DNA of 64,000 nucleotides. Source: an uncultured Oscillospiraceae bacterium (GTDB lineage Bacteria > Bacillota > Clostridia > Oscillospirales > Acutalibacteraceae). Location: contig URCA01000014.1 in NCBI GenBank assembly GCA_900546265.1, positions 1 through 64,000 of the forward strand, read 5' to 3'. A program made the position numbers and the translations under genes. Below are positions 23,556 to 33,400 of the stretch, in pieces; the first letter of the stretch is position 1; every line of letters starts with the position of its first letter. The notes under the pieces were generated by a model that worked only from the letters and a program-made list of their open reading frames with translations, did not search any database and was not told the origin of the DNA.

Positions 23556-25607
23556 TCAGCCGCCCAGCGCTTCTAATTCTTTGAGCATTTCCCCGACGCT
23601 GGTGATCACGTGGGCGCTCAGGCTGACGAACAGCATCAGCAGCGCCGCCGTCAGGGCGATGGCCACCAGGGTGAGCAGCAGCACCAGCACGGTTTTCCAG
23701 AAGCCGTACTGGTTGCTCCGGCTGACGGCCACGCAGACCAGCAGGACGATCCAGACCACCAGCAGCGCCACGGCCATGTGGTAAAACACCGCTTCCGCCG
23801 CGCCGACGGCCCGGGAAACCAGGGTCAGAACCGGCAGCACGACAATGGCGGGGGCCAGGGAATACGACACGTCCAGCAGCAGCTCCTTGCAGGTGCATTC
23901 CCCCAGCTGCAGGGAGGTGACCAGGTAGCACAGCAGGGAGAAGGCCAACACCGGCACCACGATGACCCCCATTTCCAGCGCGAGGCTGGTCTGCTGGAGG
24001 GTGGTGTCCGCCACGGTGTAATTGGTCCAGGCTATTTGCGCCACCCGTAAGAGGCAGACGGCCCCCACCAGCACGAAGGCGGGCAGAACGCCCAGCCTGC
24101 GGCGGACATGCTTGATGCGCTCGAAGGCGCGCACCGGGTGGACCAGGGTGAGAGGAAAGAGCAGCAGGGCGGTTTTCAACCGGCCGGGGCTGCCGAAATA
24201 CAGGGCGGTCTCCGCCCGGGCGGCCAGCTTCACCCCCAGGCGGGCCAGCAGCACGACGGCGACGAGGGCGGCCGCGATGCCCAGGACGGTGAGCAGGAAA
24301 TACTGCTGGGAAAAGAGGTAGCGCTCCTTCTCAAAGGCCTTGCCGTATTTCTCCTGGGCCCCCGCCAGGCGATATTCGGTCATGGCGGCGGCATAGTCCT
24401 TCTGCTTATAGAGGATATCGCCGATCTTCTCCCGCACCAGCGGATAAGAGGGGGCCAGGGCGCGCACCTCGTGCAGCACGTCCAGCGCCTGAGCGTAGTC
24501 GCCGGAGGCGTACAGCTGGCTGGCCTCGTGGAGGCGGGAGGTGAAGCGGGTAGGCTCGAGCACCTGGATGTTCTGCTGGCCGGCGTCCAGCACGTAGAGC
24601 CGCCCCTCCCCGTCCATGGCGATGGAGGCGATGAGGTCGAAATACCCGGCGGTTTTGCCCTTGCCGCCGAAGACGGCCAGCAGGTTGCCGTCCATGTCGT
24701 ACTGGTAGATCCGGGAGTTGTTTTCCTGGGCCACTGTGACGGTCTGGCGGGCGTCCACGGCGATGTCCGCGAGAATCGGCTCCACCGGCAGGCCGGTGTC
24801 GGCGTCGATCTCCCGCTCGCCATAGCTGCCGGAGGGGAAAATGTTATTGCCGATGCTGTTGATGACCCGGACGTTGTCCTTGCCGCCGGCGCTGACGGCG
24901 TAAATGCGGCCGTCCTGGTAGTGGATGTTCTGGAAGGAGACGGGCTCCGGCTTGCGCAGCCGCTTTTTCTGCTCCTCGGTGGCGAACATCTGAATCAGGC
25001 GGTTCTTCAGGCTGAAGCCCAGCTGATTGGCGGCGAAATAGCCCTTGAACTCGTTGTTCGCGTTGAGGGTGAGCAGTTCCTTGCCCATGATGGTGTACAG
25101 GTAGCCGGTGCTGGCGCTGAACAGCACCTTGGTGGGGGTATACAGGTCGATGGAGGTGAGATACCCGGTCTCCGGCTTGCCGAAGGCCTCGATAAAGGTT
25201 CCGTCCGGGGACAGATGGACGATGCGGGCGTTGGAGGAATCGGCGATGAACAGGTGGCCCAGCTCATCCACGAACACCCCTTGAGGCTTGGACAGGGGAA
25301 GACCGCCGGCCTCGGTGATTTCCCGCTTCACCTCGCCGCTGGGACTGAGCACCAGGACGCGGTTGTTGCCGGTATCCGCCACCACCAAATCCCCGGAGGG
25401 GGCGAGAAACAGATCCTGGGGGGCGTTGAGGCTGCGGCCGGTGGAGGCGGTCACCGACAGGGTGCGCACCGGCACGTAGGGCCGCGGAATGGGCCGCTTC
25501 TCCCCGTCGTCCAGCACGTAGTCGGTGGTCACGGCGGCGCTGGCCGCGACACTCAAGCACCACAGAAGCAGGAGAAGCAGGACGGCGGCCCGTTTACAAA
25601 ATCGCAT
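23556..25607 (-). CDS. NHL-repeat / TPR / Yip1-domain membrane protein
   Basis: 683 residues. Signal peptide 1-25 (AAVLLLLLLWCLSVAASA), NHL beta-propeller about 45-345 (APQDLFLAPSGDLVVADTGN, PQGVFVDELGHLFIADSSNA), TPR-like helices about 355-425 (YASGDYAQALDVLHEVRALA), then a membrane span and a multi-span Yip1 domain from about 470 to the end. The propeller should face outward, with the Yip1 part in the membrane. GGAGG lies six bases before the ATG. Proteins of this build accompany DUF5696 and paired sugar permeases in other Firmicutes, which suggests an accessory role in glycan capture or transporter assembly. Its actual function is unknown. Confidence 0.85.
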   Translation of the reverse strand: MRFCKRAAVLLLLLLWCLSVAASAAVTTDYVLDDGEKRPIPRPYVPVRTLSVTASTGRSLNAPQDLFLAPSGDLVVADTGNNRVLVLSPSGEVKREITEAGGLPLSKPQGVFVDELGHLFIADSSNARIVHLSPDGTFIEAFGKPETGYLTSIDLYTPTKVLFSASTGYLYTIMGKELLTLNANNEFKGYFAANQLGFSLKNRLIQMFATEEQKKRLRKPEPVSFQNIHYQDGRIYAVSAGGKDNVRVINSIGNNIFPSGSYGEREIDADTGLPVEPILADIAVDARQTVTVAQENNSRIYQYDMDGNLLAVFGGKGKTAGYFDLIASIAMDGEGRLYVLDAGQQNIQVLEPTRFTSRLHEASQLYASGDYAQALDVLHEVRALAPSYPLVREKIGDILYKQKDYAAAMTEYRLAGAQEKYGKAFEKERYLFSQQYFLLTVLGIAAALVAVVLLARLGVKLAARAETALYFGSPGRLKTALLLFPLTLVHPVRAFERIKHVRRRLGVLPAFVLVGAVCLLRVAQIAWTNYTVADTTLQQTSLALEMGVIVVPVLAFSLLCYLVTSLQLGECTCKELLLDVSYSLAPAIVVLPVLTLVSRAVGAAEAVFYHMAVALLVVWIVLLVCVAVSRSNQYGFWKTVLVLLLTLVAIALTAALLMLFVSLSAHVITSVGEMLKELEALGG

Positions 25608-25617
25608 ATGGCTCCTC

Positions 25618-26502
25618 CTATCCCTTGATGCCGGAAAAGGTCATGGTTTCGATGACCCGCCGCTGCATGATGACGAAAATGAGGATGGTGGGCAGCACCA
25701 TCAGGAAGGTGCCCACCGCCGCCGCGCCGGCCCGGGCGATGTTGCCGTTTTCGGCCAGGGAGGTCAGCACCAGGGGCAGGGTCTTGCGGGATTCATCGGT
25801 GATGAACACCAGGGGGGAAAAGTAATCGTTCCAGTTGGAGACGAAAGACAGCACGATGAGGGTGGCCCAGGCCGGGGTGAGCATGGGGAACACCAACTTG
25901 AAGAAAATCCGTAACTCCCCGCTGCCGTCGATGCGGGCGGCCTCCAGCAGGGAATTGGGGATCTGGTCGCAGAACTGCTTCATCAGGAACAGGTTATAGG
26001 CCACCGCGATTTTGGGGATAATGAGGGCCCACAGGGTGTTGATGAGGCCCAGGGCGTTGACGATCATGTAATTGGGGATCTGGGTGGCGTGGACGGGAAA
26101 GCTCAGAGCCATGATAATGAGGGTGAACAGGGCGTTGCCGAAGGGCACCCGCTTTTTGGCGAAGCCGTAGGCCGCCAGGGCGCAGACGAGGATGGTCAGG
26201 GCCACCGAGACCACCGTGGTCAGCAGGCTGTTGAACAGATATTTGAGGAAGGGGACGGACGAAGAATCGAAGGCCCCCATCAGATTGGCCCAGTTATCCA
26301 TGGTGGGGTTCTTAACGAAGAACCGGGGCGGGAACAGGAACAGCTCCTCATACGGCTTGAAGGCCGTCACCGCCACGTAGAGAAGCGGCAGGGCCATAAA
26401 CACGGCCAGCACCGCCATGCCGAGATACAGCGCGATTTTCCCCGGCGTTACCACCAGCATATGGGCGCGGCCCAGCCGGATGCGCAGACCTTTCTGCACC
26501 AT
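25618..26502 (-). CDS. Carbohydrate ABC transporter permease, MalG type
   Basis: 294 residues, six spans, EAA loop LLEAARIDGSGELRIFFKLV followed by FPMLTPAWATLIVLSFV. AAAGGAGG stands eight bases ahead of the ATG at 26502; a GTG three codons earlier overlaps the ribosome site. It is the partner of the permease at 26517-27413, from which it is separated by 14 bases, and is only 10 bases from the NHL-Yip1 gene. Confidence 0.93.
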   Translation of the reverse strand: MVQKGLRIRLGRAHMLVVTPGKIALYLGMAVLAVFMALPLLYVAVTAFKPYEELFLFPPRFFVKNPTMDNWANLMGAFDSSSVPFLKYLFNSLLTTVVSVALTILVCALAAYGFAKKRVPFGNALFTLIIMALSFPVHATQIPNYMIVNALGLINTLWALIIPKIAVAYNLFLMKQFCDQIPNSLLEAARIDGSGELRIFFKLVFPMLTPAWATLIVLSFVSNWNDYFSPLVFITDESRKTLPLVLTSLAENGNIARAGAAAVGTFLMVLPTILIFVIMQRRVIETMTFSGIKG

Positions 26503-26516
26503 GATTCCCACCTCCT

Positions 26517-27413
26517 TTACTCTTTTTCCCTTAGGGCGTGCATGACGATGCGGCTGATGGCGAAGGTCAGTACGAACAGCACCACCGCGATGGCCGACGC
26601 GTACCCCATCTCGAAGCGGATGAACGCGAAATCGTAAAGATGGGAGACGATGGTGTCCGCCGCGTAGTTGGGACTGGGCACCCCGGCGAAGCCGGCCGAG
26701 ATATCGAACACGGCAAAGCTGGCGGTGATGGCGTTGATGCAGCCGAACAGCAGCTGCGGCTTCATCTGGGGCAGGGTGATGTACACGAGCTGCTGCAGCC
26801 GGCCGGACACGCCGTCCACGGCCGCGGCCTCGTAGTATTCCGCGTTGACATTCTGCAGCCCGGCCAGGAACACGAGGAAGCCGTTGCCCATGCTCATCCA
26901 GATTTGGATGAGGATAATGACCCCCAGCAGGTAACGGGCGTCCTGGTTCCAGAGAATGGGGGTATTGATGAACCCCAGCTGGATGAGCAAGTTATTGACC
27001 AGGCCGTAGCGGTTGGGGGAAAAGATGTACAGCCAGACGGTGGACATGGCGATGCCGCTGGTGATGGAGGGGGCGTAAAAGGCGATGGCAAACAGGCTGC
27101 GCAGCTTCATCTGGTTGATGACCCAGGCTAGGATAAAGGAGGCCGCCAGCCCCACCGGCCCGGCGATAAAGGCGAACAGCAGGGTGTTGCGCACGCAGAT
27201 CTGGAACACATCGTCATCCAAGAACAGCTGCTTATAATTGTCCAGCCCGGCGAAGGAGGGGGGCTGGATGATGTTGTAGCTGGTGAAGCTGAGCACCACC
27301 GAGATGACGACGGGCAGCAGGACGAACACCAGGAACAGCAGCATGAAGGGCAGCACGAACAGGACGCCCTGCCGGTATTCCCGGCGCTGTCCTTTGGTCA
27401 GAGATCGTGGCAT
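26517..27413 (-). CDS. Carbohydrate ABC transporter permease, MalF type
   Basis: 298 residues with a basic N-terminus and first span FVLPFMLLFLVFVLLPVVIS. The EAA loop is EYYEAAAVDGVSGRLQQLVY, followed by ITLPQMKPQLLFG. I start at the ATG at 27413, nine bases after GAAAGG; the ATG three codons earlier overlaps that site. Its nearest binding protein is the 954-residue one just upstream, so these two probably form one importer. Confidence 0.93.
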   Translation of the reverse strand: MPRSLTKGQRREYRQGVLFVLPFMLLFLVFVLLPVVISVVLSFTSYNIIQPPSFAGLDNYKQLFLDDDVFQICVRNTLLFAFIAGPVGLAASFILAWVINQMKLRSLFAIAFYAPSITSGIAMSTVWLYIFSPNRYGLVNNLLIQLGFINTPILWNQDARYLLGVIILIQIWMSMGNGFLVFLAGLQNVNAEYYEAAAVDGVSGRLQQLVYITLPQMKPQLLFGCINAITASFAVFDISAGFAGVPSPNYAADTIVSHLYDFAFIRFEMGYASAIAVVLFVLTFAISRIVMHALREKE

Positions 27414-27437
27414 GGCGGTCATCCTTTCATCACGTAC

Positions 27438-30302
27438 CTAGAGCCGGGTCTGCTTGCGGGCGAGCTCTTTGTTGATCTGCTCCACCGCTTCCTCCAGCGC
27501 GGATCGCGGCGGGACGTTCTCCACCACGGCGCGGTTGATGGCGTTGACCAAGTAGCGGTTGGTGTAATAGCTGCCGCGCACCACGGGGGTTTCCCGCGCC
27601 CAGTCCCAGGCGGACCGGATGGCGGCCTTTTCATCGGTGTTCCAGGGAAGCGCCCAATAGGCCTCGGTGTTGGCGCTCATCCACCGCGCCTGGGATCCCA
27701 GGCGGCCCTCCACCTGGGTGGTGTAGGCGCTCTGGGTATCCGTGGAGGTCCACCAATCCAGCAGGGACCAGGCGGCCTCCGGCTCCCCGCAGGAGGCGAG
27801 GATACAGGCGGCATCGACGGACAGGCCGCTGTTGGCCCGGGTGACGCTGCCGTCGGCCTGCTGGTGGCCGGGCACGGGGTAGACCTTCCAGTTGCCGGCG
27901 ATTTCCGGGGCCGCGTAGCTGAACTGGAGATAGGCGTTGTGGTTCTCGATGCCGATGGGCATCTCCCCGGTGCGGAAGCGGCTGAAGAAATCGGTGGAGA
28001 TGGGCAGGCCGTTATCGGTGAAGAGCTGACACAGCTCGGTGAAGGCGGAAAAGGCGGCGGGGGTGTCCAGGGCGCTGCGCAGGCCGTCGGCGGTGTAGTA
28101 GCTTCCCCCCAGCTGATAGAGGAAAATGTCCAGGATGGTGGGCACGTACATCTGCATGCTGTTCTGGCTCAGGGCGGGCAGCACCCGGTTATACACATCG
28201 TCCCAGGTGTCGGGCACGGGGATGCCCAGGGAGGTGAAGATGTCGGTGCGGATATACATGGCGCGGAAGGACATGGTTTCGGGCAGGGCGTAGGCCCCGC
28301 CCTCGAAGGCGTAGGGCACCAGCATCTCGGGCAGGAAACGCCCCGCCGCCTCCTGATAGCCGGAGAAGGCCGACAGGTCGAGCAGCGCGCCCCGCATGGC
28401 GTATTCCACCGGCAGGTTGTAGGTCAGGCCCATGACCACGTCGGGACCCTTGCCCGCGCCGATGGCCAGCAGCAGAGGGTTGACCGAGGTGGTCACGCTG
28501 CCGGAGGGCAGGATGTTGACGTTGACCGGCACGCCGGTTTCCGGGGTGAAATCCGCGTCGATGCGCTCCTTGAGGATCTGGCCCCATTCCTTGCCCCGGC
28601 TGACCCAGAGCTCCAGGGGCTTGCCGGAATACGCGCCGGTTTCGCCGGCGGCCACGGCGTTATAGTCCTTTTGGAAGGCGGCCAGGAAGTTTTGCAGGGT
28701 GACGCTGATTTTCTGCCAGATGGTGGCGTGGGGGTTGGCGGCCCGCTCGCCGGGGGGCAGGATTTCGATATAGTCCAGCGCCAGCGGCATCTCCTGCAGG
28801 GAGGTGGCGTAGGTACTGAGATTGGTCAGGTTGTTGCTGACGTCCGGCAGGGACAGGGGAATTTTCGAGGGCTTGTCGATAAGCTCCTGCAGCTCCAGGG
28901 CGATGCGCTCCAGATTGTTGGTCATGGCGGAGGCCTTGCTTGAGGAAGCCAGCAGGCGCTCCCGGCAGGCTTCCACCTGCTGCCGGATGGCGGTCAGGCG
29001 GGGAATCAGATCGGGGATTTCCAGATCCAGCTGGTAGTCGTAGTTGGCGTCCGGATTCTGCCCGGTGACGCGGGTGATGTCGAACAGCACGGCGTTGAGC
29101 TGCTTGGCGGCGTCGAGCAGGCTCTCCACCGCCTGGGTTACGGTTTCGCCCAGGGTGACGGTCAGGGACAGGGTGTTGCGCCCCTTTTGCAGGGCGAAGA
29201 GATAGGGCTCCCCCTCCCCGTCGCAGAGGGTGACCGAGTTCCACCGCTTGTCGTAGGGCAGCTCGTAGGCGAGCATCTCCTCGAAGGGCACCGCGCCGTT
29301 GATTTTCACCGTGCGGTAGACGGGCAGGCCGTCGCTGTAGCTTTGCAGCGCCCGCAGGTTGATGGCGTACAGCCCCGCCTCGGGGACCTCGAACTCCCAG
29401 CAGACCTCCTGCCCGCCCTTGCGGAAGGAATAGCCGCCCAGAATGTTCAGGCGGATATTGGCGGCGGAAAAGGGGGTGAGCAGGGGATCGCCGTCGCTGC
29501 CGATGGAGACGGTGGCGTCGCTGCGGTAGGCGATATGGCGGCGATCCTCGGCCTCGAAGCGCAGGGACTGCGTCCCCGCCGGGAGGGTATAGGCGCCTCG
29601 CGCCTCGCTGTAAGAGGGGATCGCCTGGTAGGAGACAACCGCCACTTCCTCGACGATGAGGGGCTGGTTGATATATCGCAGGGTGATGGTGTTTTGGCCC
29701 TGTTCGAAGGGAAAGAGCAGGGGCTCCGCGTCCTTGCCCCACTGGTCGGTCAGGCGCTTGACGCTGCGAATGTTCAGCTCCTTCTGATCGGGGCGCACGT
29801 CGTCCCCCAGGCGGTTGCGCACGGGGTCGGCGGCGTCCTGCCATTTCCGCTCGAAGGCGAGGACGCTCTCCTCGGTATAGGTCTGCTTGCCGTTGATGAG
29901 AATCTCCCGCTGGGGGGATACGGCGGTGCCCGGCTCGGTGCGGTAGGCCACTTCGATGTGATAGGCCCCGGCCGCGGGCACCTCCACCGTCCAGGTCAGG
30001 GAGGCCGTGCTTTCATCGGTATAGACACCGCCCGTTTCGCTTATGGCGGGCTTCTCCCCTTCCCAGGCGGTATAGCCCTCCCCCGCGGCGGCGGCGCGCA
30101 CGCCGGCGGGGCGGACGGTATAGCCGCCCTTGACCTGGGAGTAATAGGGCAGCGTATCCTCCGTGACGCCGCCGGCGCTGTCCGTCCCCACCCGGTCGGC
30201 CAGGGTCTGGCCCTCCGCCGCGGCCGACAGGGCGAAGCCCCGGCCCAGCAGGCAGGCCGCCAGCAGCAGGGCGGCGGCTTTTCGATATGCAGTAAAGCCC
30301 AT
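27438..30302 (-). CDS. Large extracellular solute-binding protein with N-terminal carbohydrate-binding-like domains
   Basis: 954 residues, about twice the normal size. A signal peptide (AAALLLAACLLGRGFALSAAA) has no clear lipobox Cys at the cleavage site. Two beta-rich modules follow (around LTWTVEVPAAGAYHIEVAYR and EVCWEFEVPEAGLYAINLRA), resembling CBM-like sandwiches, then a helical spacer. A family-1 solute-binding domain starts near 580 (GKPLELWVSRGKEWGQILKE) and runs to the end. ATAGGAGG precedes the ATG. The added modules suggest capture of long glycans at the cell surface before hand-over to the permeases at 26517 and 25618. The ligand is unknown. Confidence 0.88.
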   Translation of the reverse strand: MGFTAYRKAAALLLAACLLGRGFALSAAAEGQTLADRVGTDSAGGVTEDTLPYYSQVKGGYTVRPAGVRAAAAGEGYTAWEGEKPAISETGGVYTDESTASLTWTVEVPAAGAYHIEVAYRTEPGTAVSPQREILINGKQTYTEESVLAFERKWQDAADPVRNRLGDDVRPDQKELNIRSVKRLTDQWGKDAEPLLFPFEQGQNTITLRYINQPLIVEEVAVVSYQAIPSYSEARGAYTLPAGTQSLRFEAEDRRHIAYRSDATVSIGSDGDPLLTPFSAANIRLNILGGYSFRKGGQEVCWEFEVPEAGLYAINLRALQSYSDGLPVYRTVKINGAVPFEEMLAYELPYDKRWNSVTLCDGEGEPYLFALQKGRNTLSLTVTLGETVTQAVESLLDAAKQLNAVLFDITRVTGQNPDANYDYQLDLEIPDLIPRLTAIRQQVEACRERLLASSSKASAMTNNLERIALELQELIDKPSKIPLSLPDVSNNLTNLSTYATSLQEMPLALDYIEILPPGERAANPHATIWQKISVTLQNFLAAFQKDYNAVAAGETGAYSGKPLELWVSRGKEWGQILKERIDADFTPETGVPVNVNILPSGSVTTSVNPLLLAIGAGKGPDVVMGLTYNLPVEYAMRGALLDLSAFSGYQEAAGRFLPEMLVPYAFEGGAYALPETMSFRAMYIRTDIFTSLGIPVPDTWDDVYNRVLPALSQNSMQMYVPTILDIFLYQLGGSYYTADGLRSALDTPAAFSAFTELCQLFTDNGLPISTDFFSRFRTGEMPIGIENHNAYLQFSYAAPEIAGNWKVYPVPGHQQADGSVTRANSGLSVDAACILASCGEPEAAWSLLDWWTSTDTQSAYTTQVEGRLGSQARWMSANTEAYWALPWNTDEKAAIRSAWDWARETPVVRGSYYTNRYLVNAINRAVVENVPPRSALEEAVEQINKELARKQTRL

Positions 30303-30330
30303 AGAGCTGTCCCTCCTATGCGATGGTGTT

Positions 30331-30384
30331 CCCGGCTTGACCAAGCGGCCGGATACAGGCCCCCGGCCGCTTGGTCAAGCCGGG
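30331..30384 (-). promoter_or_regulatory. Long perfect hairpin between two operon genes
   Basis: Two perfect 22-base inverted arms (30331-30352 and 30363-30384) enclose a 10-base loop, exactly between the surface-protein stop and the binding-protein start. No T run follows on the minus strand. It probably acts as an mRNA-processing or stability barrier, so the genes on its two sides can be expressed at different levels. A weak terminator is the alternative. Confidence 0.75.
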
Positions 30385-30414
30385 AGAGGCGCGTGTCCTC
30401 TCCCGGCGCGGCAC

Positions 30415-33400
30415 CTATTTGTCCGCTTGCGTTTGTTTCCGTTTTCTCACCAGCACCACGGCCAGGACGGCCGCGGCGATCACCAGGACAGCGCCCGCCG
30501 CCACGAGGATCCACACCCACACGGGGGTGGAGGCCTCCGGCGACTGGCCGGCCTGGCTGCTGGCCGGCGGGGTCGGATTATCAGCCGGCTGGCTGAGCTC
30601 GTTGCGCACGGTGTAGCGCACCTCTTCGCCGTCCGCCTTGGTGGCGATCAGGGTGAAGCCGTCGGCCACCACCGCGCCGCCGGCGCAGGGGGCGCCGGAC
30701 GTATCGGCCAGGCTGAGGGTGACGCCGTCCGGGACGTTGAAGGCGCTGAAGAACCGGGTGGCGGCCATGTTCTGCCGCACGGTGACGCTGCCCTCCCCCA
30801 GCTCCACGAGAGCCTGCGCGCTGCGCTTGACCGTCAGCAGGGCGTCCTCCCCTTCCCCACCGCCGGCGTCAGGCTCGCTCTCCTCCCCGGCGGGATCGTC
30901 CTCAAAGAGGACGTCAACCACCACGCGGTCGACGGTGACTGTCTTGTCCGGGACGGCGGGCTTGCCCGGCTGCACCAGGGTTTTCTGGTCATCCGGCACA
31001 TCCTTGGTTACTACCGCGCCGGGAATCCGGGCGACAATGGTCTCCCCGCGCAGCACGGCCAGCAGGAAGGTGGGCGCCAGCGTATTCCCGGGCTTCACCG
31101 GCTGTTCGCCGGCATCCAGCAGACGAAGGGAGACATCCCCCGAAACCGTCAGCAGGGCCTGGAGCTTCTCATAGGTCATGGCGGGATCGTACACCCGCAG
31201 GGCGTCGCCGGTCAGGGTCACGAACTCGCTGCCCGCGCCGGTGGCCGACACCTGGAAATCCCTCGGGTCGCAGGGCGCGCCCACCATGGTTTCCAGCTGA
31301 TCCTGGCTGGCGTAAAAGCTTAGGTTGTCAAGTGTGAAAACGACATCGCCCTGCTCGGCATTATTCGGCTCCGCCGCGATGGTGACGCGGGTGACACCGT
31401 CGGGATCCACCTTCAGGTTATCCGGCACGCTGCCAGTGGCGGGCAGGAAGGTCTCGAAGGGGAAATAGACGACCCCTTCGAACCCGGCGGGCAGGCGGAT
31501 GGCGTCCCGGGAGACCTTATACAGCCGGCCGCCCGTTGGGGCGTAGTAGTAATCCCCCTCGTAGCTGTCGAACTCGTAGAGCTCCACCGCGTCGGGGTTG
31601 GTCTCGTCGACGAGGCCAATGGTGAAATCGAGACCCGCCACGGCCTCATCCGCCCGGATGTAGAACAGCAGGCCGGCGGTTCCCTTCAGCCGGGAGTCCC
31701 CGGCGCGGAAGTTCTTCAGCGCCACCCGGAACGCCTTCTGACCCGCCACGAGCAGGCCGGCGCCGTCCGGGGTATCGGCGGTGGGCGACACCGCCGCGCC
31801 GAAGCCGCCGAAGGTGGTGGCGCCCGCATCCAGCATGTTGTTGACCAGGTACCAGCCGAGATCGTCGGTGCCGAAGTTGAAATACACGTCGTCGCTGGGC
31901 TTATCCTGCGCGACGAAGCCGCACAGGGCCGCGTATTCCTCCGGGTCGGAATAGAAGCCGAAATTGTCGTAGAGGTAATCCACGTTGGCATCGGCCTCGT
32001 TGGGCTTGTAATACCCGATTTCGATGGACCAATCCTCCCAGGAGTTGAGCAGGTCAAAATCCACCTGGCCCGGGCTGCCGGCGTACAGGGCCTCGTAGGG
32101 GATGAACACAAAGCCCTCGAAGCCCTGCATATCCTCGAAGGGCAGGAACTGGCTGACCGACTTCTTCTCCCCCATCACCGACAGGGTGGTCAGGGTCACG
32201 CTGGTGCCGATCTCAAACCACTGGGACCAGTCGTCCTTGATCAGGCGGATGCTCAGGTTGGTGGCCATGGCCGTGGTGGGAAATTTGATGTACACGGCCA
32301 GGCCCTTGGTCTTGCTGAAATCAAAGCCCTCCGGCTTATGGACGGGGATGGCCGCGAGGTTGCCGCTGTAGGTTTTCTTGGGATAGATGGACAGCGCGTC
32401 GCCGAACTGGGTGGCGTCCTCCCGCACCTCCACGGCGATATCCTTGTCGGGCTCGGTGGTGGAGCCGCCGGTGATGCGCACGCCGTCCATGGTGCCGGTA
32501 TTGGCCACAAAGTTGGGGTGACGGGCGTCCATGGCCGCGACGTAGGCGTCCACATCGGTGTAGAAGCCGAAGCTGTAGAAGATATAGTCGGGGCCGATCT
32601 CGTCGGCGTTGCGCTTGTAATACCCGATCTCGATGGACCAGTCGGTCCAGTCGTTGAGGGCGGCGGTGTCTACCGTGGGGCTGCTGCCGGCATACAGCGC
32701 CTCATAGGGGATGAACACATAGCCCTCGTAGCCCTGGAGGTTCTCGAAGGGCAGGGTCTGCCCCTTCTCGGTTTTGACCCCGTTTTTGTCCACGAGGGTC
32801 ACCGTGATGCCGGTGCCCACCTCATACCAGGCGCTCCAGTCGTTCTTGATCAGGCGGATGGTCAGGTTGGTGGCGGTCACGCCTTCGGGGAAGCGGACAT
32901 AGGTCACGACCCCTTTGGTGCCCCGGAAGTCGAAGCCCTCCGGCTTGTTGACCGCCACGGCGGCCCAGCCGCCCCCCTCCACCTTGGTGGGGTTGATGGC
33001 CACGCCCTTGCCGTACTTGGAGACGGCCGCGGCCTGTTTGACGGCGATATCCTCCCCGTGGCCGACGGTGATGCCGGCGGGATCGCCGGCGTTGGCGACC
33101 CATTCGCCGCCCTCGAAGCCCGGATCGTCCGGCTCCTCGTCCGGATGCTCCACCACCCGGCCCGCCGCGGCGATATAGCCCTCGATATCGGTATAAAGGC
33201 CGATGTTGTCATACAGGTAGTTGGGGCCGATTTCGTCCTCGTTGCGTTTGTAGTAGCCGATTTCGATGTTCCAGCCCGCGGCCTGCATATGCTCGGTGAT
33301 GGCGCGGCCGGGGGTGCTGCCGGCGGTCAGGGATTCATAGGGGATGAACACGAAGCCCTCGAAGCCCTGCATATCGGCAAAGGGCGGGGCCTGCGTTTTC

